This document shows, piece after piece, positions 27,931 to 33,766 of a stretch of 64,000 bases of DNA (position 1 is its first letter; every line of letters begins with the position of its first letter). The stretch comes from Streptomyces sp. ALI-76-A (lineage in GTDB: Bacteria > Actinomycetota > Actinomycetes > Streptomycetales > Streptomycetaceae). The notes under the pieces are model-generated. The model saw nothing but the letters and a program-made list of their open reading frames with translations, was not told the origin of the DNA and searched no databases. Position numbers and translations under genes: made by a program. The DNA lies in assembly GCF_030287445.1 (NCBI RefSeq), contig NZ_JASVWB010000002.1, positions 3,348,001-3,412,000 of the forward strand, given 5' to 3'.

Positions 27931-28647
27931 ATGAGTTCTCGTCGTACGACGGCCATCACCGGAACGCTGGTCACGGCATCTTTCTCGGCCGTGATGATCC
28001 TTTCCGGCACGGCCGGTGCGGAAGACCAGGGACCGGGGAGCAGCAAGGGGGGAAAGGTGGTGGACAAGGCGCCGACGGGCGTGCGGTTCACGACGCTGCT
28101 GCCGGAGAAGATCTCGGTCGACAACGGTTCGAAAGAAACGGACATCACCGCCACGGTGAAGAATGAGGGGACCAAGGAAAGCGGAAAGATCCGGCTTCTG
28201 GTCGTCGGCTTCGACGGCCTTACGGTCAAGAACGTTCAAGGCTGCTCCCCGATCGACGAAAAGAATCTGCCGGAGGGCTCGAACAGCGGTTACGCCTGCT
28301 CCATCGACAATCTCGCGGCCGGCCGGTCGAAGTCGTACGCCGTCGATGCCACGTTCGATCTGGGCAAGACCGGGAAGATCTGTCTGCCGGTGCAGACCAG
28401 CGACGGGAAGAAGACGTTCTGGCAGCAGGGCCCGGTTCCGTTCGGTACGACGAACCCGTCGCCGAACGCCCCGGCCACCCCGCTGCTGCTCGGCACCGAC
28501 AACAAGCCGGTCGCGCCGGGAAGCGACGAGCTCCCGAAGACGGGCCCCGGCGTGGCGCCGCTGGGCGCGGCGGGAGCGGCGCTGATGGCGGCCGGTGCGG
28601 CCGGCGTGTGGTGGTCGCGGCGGCGGCCGGGGCCGCGGACGAACTGA
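27931..28647 (+). CDS. Secreted LPKTG-anchored surface protein
   Basis: 238 aa: a Sec signal peptide (about 1-30, cleavage near GTAGA-ED), then an exported domain (31-180) with a disulfide-capable cysteine set (Cys105, Cys123, Cys151) and beta-sandwich-like alternation. A Pro/Thr linker follows, then LPKTG (201-205), a hydrophobic helix and a basic tail (SRRRPGPRTN). That C-terminal set is a sortase sorting signal, so the protein should be covalently wall-linked. The domain resembles conserved-repeat or adhesin-like folds but I cannot name a family. Start ATG 27931 after GGGGGACGAAC. It is divergent from the receptor kinase, sharing an AT-richer 190-bp control region. It precedes a terminator and convergent bioY. 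Confidence 0.85.
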   Translation: MSSRRTTAITGTLVTASFSAVMILSGTAGAEDQGPGSSKGGKVVDKAPTGVRFTTLLPEKISVDNGSKETDITATVKNEGTKESGKIRLLVVGFDGLTVKNVQGCSPIDEKNLPEGSNSGYACSIDNLAAGRSKSYAVDATFDLGKTGKICLPVQTSDGKKTFWQQGPVPFGTTNPSPNAPATPLLLGTDNKPVAPGSDELPKTGPGVAPLGAAGAALMAAGAAGVWWSRRRPGPRTN

Positions 28648-28679
28648 CTCCGCAACGGTTCGAAGCCCCGAGACACGCG

Positions 28680-28724
28680 AGAGGCTCGCCGGACTGACGT
28701 CGCGATGCGACCCGGCGAGCCTCT
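28680..28724. terminator. Terminator between the LPKTG gene and bioY
   Basis: Thirteen-base stem AGAGGCTCGCCGG / CCGGCGAGCCTCT around a 19-nt loop, between convergent genes, followed by TCGGGG. Confidence 0.75.
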
Positions 28725-28739
28725 TCGGGGAAAGGGGAG

Positions 28740-29315
28740 TCAGCGCTTGACGAGCTTCCAGGCGGTGGGCAGGACGCCCATCGCCAGGGCCGCCTTCAGG
28801 GCGTCGCCGATCAGGAACGGGGTGAGGCCGGCCGCGACGGCGGCGGACCAGGTGAGGTCGGCGGCGTAGGCGAGGTAGGGGACGCCGACGGCGTAGATGA
28901 TCGCCTCGCCCACCAGCATGGCGCCCGCCATGCGCGGCATCGAGCGGTCGGCCCCGCGACGGGCCAGGGCGCCCACGACCGTGGACGCCAGGATCATGCC
29001 GAGGATGTAGCCGAAGGAGACGGAGACGCCGGAGGTGCCGGACGCGAACCACGGCACACCGGCGAGACCGGCGAGCGCGTACAGGGCCAGCGCGGAGAAG
29101 CCGCGGCTCGCGCCGAGCGTCGTACCGACGAGCAGCGCGGCGAAGGTCTGGCCGGTCACCGGCACCGGGGAGCCCGGCACGGGCAGCGCGACCTGGGCGG
29201 CGAGGCCGGTGAGCGCGGCGCCGCCTGCCACGAGCGCGATGTCCCGCACCCGGGAGGCGGGGAGCAGGTCGGCGAGGACCTGTCCGGTGCGGGCGGGGGC
29301 GGCGGCGGTGCTCAT
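28740..29315 (-). CDS. bioY: Biotin transporter substrate-binding membrane component BioY
   Basis: S-component of an energy-coupling-factor biotin importer, 191 aa with six predicted spans. Family hallmarks are visible: PVPVTGQTFAALLVGTTLG (residues 51-69), ALYALAGLAGVPWFASG, and the SFGYILGM block. The ATG at 29315 is preceded by GGAGTCCCC; the frame stays open to 29402, but those residues are not family-like. No bioM/bioN ATPase or T-component genes are adjacent, so it must use a shared ECF module elsewhere or act alone. It converges on the LPKTG gene. A GAAC-N4-GTTAC motif upstream (29436-29448) loosely resembles the actinobacterial BioQ site. Confidence 0.9.
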   Translation of the reverse strand: MSTAAAPARTGQVLADLLPASRVRDIALVAGGAALTGLAAQVALPVPGSPVPVTGQTFAALLVGTTLGASRGFSALALYALAGLAGVPWFASGTSGVSVSFGYILGMILASTVVGALARRGADRSMPRMAGAMLVGEAIIYAVGVPYLAYAADLTWSAAVAAGLTPFLIGDALKAALAMGVLPTAWKLVKR

Positions 29316-29669
29316 GGGGACTCCGCGGAGTGATGTGGGCATGTCGGGACAAGGTGACGCTATCCCAGCGCACTCGCGCGGTTCACCGTCGACGCTCGAC
29401 AAAGGCTGGAGCGCGCGCTTGGTGGGCTCCGTACAAAGAACACCGGTTACACCCGACGCCGCGTGATACGGGTCACGGAGGCAGGGACGTTTCGCTCACG
29501 TGTGCTCACCGGGCGCCGACTGTGGGGACTCTCCAAACGGAGAGGCGTGAGCGATTCCTCACCCTCCGCGTCGGAGGCGTCCACATAGTGGTCAGGTTGC
29601 TCGTCCGGCTGCCCGGACCGCCCAGACTGTGGGCGTTTTTGCCCTCTCACGCACTGGACCGGCCGCGCC
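29316..29669 (+). promoter_or_regulatory. 354-bp control region with a T-run terminator before the second permease
   Basis: Divergent promoters for bioY and the permease must lie here. Just upstream of the permease are two abutting hairpins: GTCCGG-CTGC-CCGGAC (29603-29618) and CGCCCA-GACTG-TGGGCG (29619-29635), the latter followed by five T. A T-run terminator is rare in this genome and is placed 30 bp before the start codon, which suggests transcription attenuation of the permease. Further structure lies upstream (ACTCTCCAAACGGAGAG, about 29529-29545). No known riboswitch class fits. Confidence 0.45.
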
Positions 29670-31058
29670 ATGCCCAGCACCACCACCGAGACGCCGCCCA
29701 CGGCACAGGACGTCTCCCTCTCCCCCGGCCTCAAGCAGCGCCATCTGTCGATGATCGCCCTCGGCGGGGTGATCGGCGCCGGGCTGTTCGTCGGTTCCGG
29801 CGCCGGCATCGCCGCCGCCGGGCCGTCGATCGTCGTCGCCTACACCCTGTCCGGCCTCCTCGTGATGCTGGTGATGCGGATGCTCGGCGAGATGTCGGCC
29901 GCGTACCCGTCGTCGGGTTCCTTCTCGGCGCACGCGGAACGGGCGATCGGCCCGTGGGCGGGGTTCACCGCCGGCTGGTCCTTCTGGATCCTGCTCTGCA
30001 CGGCCGTCGGTCTGGAGGCCATCGGCGCCGCGAAGATCGTCACCGGCTGGCTGCCGGGCACGCCCGAGTGGGCCTGGGTGGCGTTGTTCATGGCGGTGTT
30101 CTGCGGCGCGAACCTGGCCGCCGTGAAGAACTTCGGCGAGTTCGAGTTCTGGTTCGCGGCGCTCAAGGTCGGCGCGATCACGCTGTTCCTGGTGCTGGGC
30201 GGGCTGGCCATCGCGGGTGTCCTGCCCGGCACGGACGCGCCGGGCATGGCGAACCTCACCGGCGAGGGGGGCTTCCTCCCGAACGGCAGCGAGGGTCTGG
30301 TGATCGGTCTGCTCGCCTCCCTCTTCGCGTACGGCGGGCTGGAGACGGTCACCATCGCGGCGGCCGAGTCCGAGGACCCGGTGCGGGGCGTGGCGAGCGC
30401 GGTCCGTACGGCGATGTGGCGGATCGCGGTGTTCTACATCGGCTCGATGGCGGTGATCGTGACGCTCGTCCCCTGGGACTCGAAGGCGGTCGTCGAGAAG
30501 GGCCCGTACGTCGCCGCCCTCGACCACCTCGGCATTCCGGGCGCCGGCCAGGTGATGAACGTGGTCGTGCTGGTGGCGCTCCTGTCGGCGATGAACGCCA
30601 ACATCTACGGCTCCTCGCGCATCGTCTACTCCCTGGTCGAGCGCGGACAGGGCCCGAAGGCGCTGGGCCGGGTGTCGGGCGGGGTCCCCCGCGTCGCGGT
30701 GCTCGCGTCCTGCGTGTTCGGCTTCGGTTGCGTGGTGCTCAGTTACTGGCGGCCGGATGACGTCTTCCCGTGGCTGCTCAACATGATCGGCGCGGTGATC
30801 CTGGTCGTCTGGATCCTCATCGCCGTCTCGCAGCTGCGGCTGCGCCGCCGGCTGGAGCGGGACACCCAGGGGACACCGGCCGTGCGCATGTGGGCGTTCC
30901 CGGTGCTGACGTGGGTGGCGCTGGCGGGCATGGCGGCGGTCCTCGTCCTGATGGCCCGGGAGCCGGACACGCGGGTGCAGCTGTACTCGACGGGTGCGAT
31001 GACGGTGTTCCTGGCGGCCGTCGGCTTCGCCCGGCAGAAGGCGCGCGCCAAGGCCTGA
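29670..31058 (+). CDS. Amino-acid permease, APC superfamily (paralogue of the 23.8-kb gene)
   Basis: 462-aa twelve-span transporter. Motifs nearly duplicate those of the first permease (LKQRHLSMIALGGVIGAGLF, MRMLGEMSAAYPSSGSFSAH, FGEFEFWFAALKVGAI). The tail is short and basic (FARQKARAKA) instead of Pro/Gly-rich. Substrate unknown; the AAT subfamily includes GABA, lysine, asparagine and aromatic amino-acid importers. The probable attenuator directly upstream suggests that expression responds to some metabolite. A hairpin terminator follows, then the sodF remnant. The two permeases probably arose from an old duplication, as they differ throughout. Confidence 0.92.
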   Translation: MPSTTTETPPTAQDVSLSPGLKQRHLSMIALGGVIGAGLFVGSGAGIAAAGPSIVVAYTLSGLLVMLVMRMLGEMSAAYPSSGSFSAHAERAIGPWAGFTAGWSFWILLCTAVGLEAIGAAKIVTGWLPGTPEWAWVALFMAVFCGANLAAVKNFGEFEFWFAALKVGAITLFLVLGGLAIAGVLPGTDAPGMANLTGEGGFLPNGSEGLVIGLLASLFAYGGLETVTIAAAESEDPVRGVASAVRTAMWRIAVFYIGSMAVIVTLVPWDSKAVVEKGPYVAALDHLGIPGAGQVMNVVVLVALLSAMNANIYGSSRIVYSLVERGQGPKALGRVSGGVPRVAVLASCVFGFGCVVLSYWRPDDVFPWLLNMIGAVILVVWILIAVSQLRLRRRLERDTQGTPAVRMWAFPVLTWVALAGMAAVLVLMAREPDTRVQLYSTGAMTVFLAAVGFARQKARAKA

Positions 31059-31163
31059 GCCACCGGACCGCAGCCGCGATCTCGGCCGGCCACGGACACG
31101 GCCGAGCCGGGCCACGAACACGCCGGCCGCAGCCGGGACGACGGCCGGGTACGGCCGCGGAAG

Positions 31164-31192
31164 AGGCCCTCACGTGACACACGTGAGGGCCT
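31164..31192 (+). terminator. Terminator downstream of the second permease
   Basis: Thirteen-base stem AGGCCCTCACGTG / CACGTGAGGGCCT with a 3-nt loop, followed by TCCTGTTG. It isolates the permease from the sodF promoter. Confidence 0.75.
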
Positions 31193-31232
31193 TCCTGTTG
31201 CCCGCACACCGCTTCTTGTTGCTAGCCTGCAC

Positions 31233-31249
31233 ATGCAATTAAGTTGCAA
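31233..31249. promoter_or_regulatory. Nur-type (nickel) operator of the former sodF promoter
   Basis: ATGCAA-TTAAG-TTGCAA matches the TTGCAA-N5-TTGCAA Nur box as I remember it from S. coelicolor, where nickel-bound Nur represses sodF. It lies 24 bp before the sodF start codon with GGAGGGG between, so the regulatory region appears intact although the gene is not. TTGTTG (31216-31221) may be the -35. Confidence 0.65.
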
Positions 31250-31272
31250 TAAGAGGCCGGAGGGGACCCGCC

Positions 31273-31450
31273 ATGCCCGTCTGCACGCTTCCTGGTCTTC
31301 GACGCCTGGCAGCACGCCTTCTACCTCCTGTGCCGCAACCAGAAGGTCGACTTCGTCGAGGCGATGTGGCAGGTCGTCAACCGGCAGGACGTCGCCCGGC
31401 GCTACACCGCCGCCACGTCCCGCGCGGACGTGCCGCCGCTGACGCCGTAG
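31273..31450 (+). pseudogene. sodF: Deleted remnant of iron superoxide dismutase (sodF)
   Basis: The first seven codons (MPVCTLP) match the usual FeSOD start. The reading frame then shifts directly into the last 53 codons of the same gene: 31292-31450 reads [16 protein letters not shown] then [21 protein letters not shown] to a TAG. About 150 internal codons are gone, including two of the four metal-binding histidines. The remaining DAWQH keeps the Asp and His ligands but has drifted from DAWEH. The deletion ends share TCCTG-like microhomology (inference from relatives). The promoter with its Nur box survives. S. coelicolor carries an intact sodF at this locus, so this strain presumably relies on nickel SodN. 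Confidence 0.85.
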
Positions 31451-31511
31451 CACCCCACGGTCGTCCCGCCTCGTGATCGTCTTCTCACCCTTCACGGCGG
31501 CGGGCGGAATG

Positions 31512-31554
31512 CCGGAGCGGCCCCGCGAGGACGTGACTCGCGGGGCCGCTCCGG
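31512..31554 (-). terminator. Terminator of the DUF574 methyltransferase gene
   Basis: Perfect 18-bp stem (CCGGAGCGGCCCCGCGAG and its complement) around a 7-nt loop, 16 bases past the stop of the minus-strand gene; it also faces the sodF remnant. Confidence 0.8.
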
Positions 31555-31570
31555 GCCGGACGGGCTCAGG

Positions 31571-32350
31571 TCAGGGCTTGCGGCCCAGGCCGCCGTGCTG
31601 GCCGATCGGTTCGGGGTCGGTGTCGTGTTGGTCCGGGCGCCAGAGCGGGACGGACACCACGCCGGGGTCGACCAGCTCCAGTCCCTCGAAGTAGGCGGCG
31701 ATCCGGTCGGCCGGGCGCAGGAAGTACGGGACCGCTCCGGTCTCGTTGTAGGCGTCCTGGGCCTGTTCGTAGGCCGGGTCGGTGCCCCGGGAGCCGTCGT
31801 TCACGCAGAGGTGGCTGCCGGAGGGGAGACCGGCCAGGAGGCGGCTGACGAGGTCGCGGGCCTGGTCGTGGTCGGCGCAGTGGCCGAGGACGCCGCTGAG
31901 GATCAGGGCCGTGGGCCGGGCCGGGTCGAGGGTCCTGGCGGCGGCCTCGAGGATGCGCTCCGGCTCGAAGAGGCTGATGGCCTCGTACGCCGTCGCGCCC
32001 TCGGGGGTGGAGGTGAGCAGGGGACGGGCGTGCGCGAGGACCAAGGGGTCGTCGTCCACGTAGACGATCCGGGACTCGGGAGCGTGGCGCTGGGCGACCT
32101 CGTGGGTGTTGGCCACGGTGGGCAGGCCGGAGCCGACGTCCAGGAACTGCCGTATGCCCGCCTCCCGCACCAGATGGCGGATGGCGCGGCCGAGGAAGGC
32201 GCGGCTGGCGCGGGCGATGGTGACGATCCCGGGGAAGACGGCGGCGTAGGCGTCGCCGGCCGCCGCGTCCACCGGGTGGTGGTCCTTGCCGCCGAGCCAG
32301 TAGTTCCAGATCCGCGCAGAATGAGGCACCGAGGTGTCGATCTCCGTCAT
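31571..32350 (-). CDS. SAM-dependent methyltransferase, DUF574 (Methyltransf_19) family
   Basis: 259 aa. It opens with the family hallmark ARIWNYWLGGKDHHPVD (residues 12-28). The SAM-binding glycine motif is FLDVGSGLPT, then YVDDDPLVLAHARPLL with the acidic loop that holds the ribose. The family is greatly expanded in Streptomyces, often next to conservon or two-component genes, and its substrates are unknown. Here it stands alone, ATG at 32350, with its own terminator and a 313-bp upstream gap. A role in small-molecule or signalling methylation is a guess only. Confidence 0.9.
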   Translation of the reverse strand: MTEIDTSVPHSARIWNYWLGGKDHHPVDAAAGDAYAAVFPGIVTIARASRAFLGRAIRHLVREAGIRQFLDVGSGLPTVANTHEVAQRHAPESRIVYVDDDPLVLAHARPLLTSTPEGATAYEAISLFEPERILEAAARTLDPARPTALILSGVLGHCADHDQARDLVSRLLAGLPSGSHLCVNDGSRGTDPAYEQAQDAYNETGAVPYFLRPADRIAAYFEGLELVDPGVVSVPLWRPDQHDTDPEPIGQHGGLGRKP

Positions 32351-32663
32351 GCGCTCATCGTGCTACGGCCAAGTCCGGTGCGCGGGGCACTTCGGGGAAG
32401 AGAGGAGCGGTGCGGTCGCGGCGGAACGGTCGCCGTCCGGGCGGAGTTCGCCGACCGCCTGGCCCGTCACCGCACCCCGGCCGGCAGCCCGCGGCCCGTG
32501 TCCACAGCCCGGCCGGCTCCGCCACCCGGCACGCGTCGCGCCACCCGTCCGGGTGTCGCCCCATGCGGCGCGGCCGGTTCCCGGCTCCCGTTCGGGGCGG
32601 CGGCGGCCTACGCTCCCCGCACCGCGTCGTGAGAGCGGCGCGGCCGTCCCCCAGGAGGCGCTC
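32351..32663. other. 313-bp intergenic region
   Basis: Separates the divergent DUF574 gene and the 75-aa zinc-ribbon-like gene. Several open frames cross it but none has a family match, ribosome site or consistent codon bias. It must hold both promoters; I see no clear operator or terminator. Confidence 0.4.
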
Positions 32664-32891
32664 ATGACATTTGTGCGATGCCCGAGTCCGACCTGCCACG
32701 ACCGGTTGCAGGACTTCCGGGATCTGAAGGGCGACGCGGAGATCACCGCCGCCGAGCTGGCGCTGCTGCCGAAGCTGGAGGGCGACCGCTTCGTCGCGAA
32801 GGCCTTCCACCGCTGCCAGAACGACGGCTGCCGCCGCGTGCAGAAGAAGAACGACTGGCGGGTCGGCGCGTTCCTGCCGACGGGTTTCTGA
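32664..32891 (+). CDS. Small Cys4 protein, unknown function
   Basis: 75 aa from ATG 32664 with CAGGAGG 7 nt upstream. Two C-x4-C knuckles (CPSPTC at 6-11 and CQNDGC at 51-56), separated by an acidic helical stretch (DAEITAAELALLPKLEGD), suggest one zinc site. The C-terminal part is basic (RRVQKKNDWRVGAFLPTGF). It has the look of a conserved hypothetical Streptomyces protein; I do not know a name. It converges on the thioredoxin-fold oxidoreductase gene 42 bp away. Good Shine-Dalgarno and codon bias support it as real. Confidence 0.75.
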   Translation: MTFVRCPSPTCHDRLQDFRDLKGDAEITAAELALLPKLEGDRFVAKAFHRCQNDGCRRVQKKNDWRVGAFLPTGF

Positions 32892-32933
32892 CGCCCCGTC
32901 GGCAGGTGGTCGCGGCCGGTCCCGCGGGAGTGC

Positions 32934-33596
32934 CTACAGGTTGCTGAAGTCCGGGCCCTTCGTGCGGGTCCGCTTGATCTCGTAGAAGCCGGGGACCGAG
33001 GCGACAGCGAGGGTGCCGTCCCACAGGCGGACGGCGTCGTCGCCCTGGGGGGTCGGGGTGACGACCGGGCCGAAGAACGCGATCTCCTCGCCGTCGGGGC
33101 CGGGGACCGCGATGACCGGGGTACCGACCTCCTGGCCGACCTTCTCGATGCCCTCCTTGTGGGAGGCGCGCAGCTGGGCGTCGAACTCGAAGTCCTCCTG
33201 GTCGGCGTACTCGATCAGGTCGGCGGGCAGGCCGACCTCGTCGAGGGCCGCCGCTATCGCCTCGAGGGTCGGGCCCTCTCCGCCGTTGTGGATACGGGTG
33301 CCGAGCGCCGTGTAGAGCGGGCCGAGAACATCGGCGCCGTGCTTCTGCCACGCCGCGGTCACCACACGCACCGGCTTCCATGCCTGGGTCGCGAGCATGT
33401 CCCGGTACTCCTCGGGCAGCTCGTCGAGCTTGTCCTCGTTCAGTACCGCGAGGCTCATGATGTGCCAGCGGATCTCGATGTCCCGGACCTTCTCCACTTC
33501 CAGCACCCACCGGGAGGTCATCCAGGCCCACGGGCACAGCGGGTCGAACCAGAAGTCGACGGGGGTCCTGCCGGAAGCGACGGCGGTCTCGGACAT
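32934..33596 (-). CDS. DsbA-fold oxidoreductase (mycothiol-dependent nitroreductase Rv2466c-like)
   Basis: 220 aa from ATG 33596 with GAGGAGA upstream. A thioredoxin fold with a helical insertion begins VDFWFDPLCPWAWMTSRWV. The family in M. tuberculosis (Rv2466c) is a mycothiol-dependent reductase with a two-cysteine CPWC motif, as I remember it. Here the motif is CPWAW, so only one active-site cysteine remains and a monothiol mechanism using mycothiol would be needed. The C-terminal VASVPGFYEIKRTRTKGPDF block is family-typical. It is divergent from the aminopeptidase gene at 33767 (170-bp gap), an arrangement also found in S. coelicolor as far as I recall. Confidence 0.85.
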   Translation of the reverse strand: MSETAVASGRTPVDFWFDPLCPWAWMTSRWVLEVEKVRDIEIRWHIMSLAVLNEDKLDELPEEYRDMLATQAWKPVRVVTAAWQKHGADVLGPLYTALGTRIHNGGEGPTLEAIAAALDEVGLPADLIEYADQEDFEFDAQLRASHKEGIEKVGQEVGTPVIAVPGPDGEEIAFFGPVVTPTPQGDDAVRLWDGTLAVASVPGFYEIKRTRTKGPDFSNL

Positions 33597-33766
33597 GGGT
33601 CTCCTCGAGAGTGCGGTGGACGGTACGGCGGGCGGGCGGCGCGACGGTCGCCCCTGACCGGAACACCGGCCCTGCCCCGCCCCATTCCCGACTGCCGCGA
33701 GGCCAGGGCCCGTGGGAGGATCAGCCCTGGTCCGCATGTCGAACACGATCCGAGGGAGTGCCATCC

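Noticed and set aside
31273..31476. 67-codon frame from the sodF ATG as a new gene
   Set aside because: Past codon 7 it is the out-of-frame reading of the sodF C-terminus, so it is a deletion product rather than a gene.
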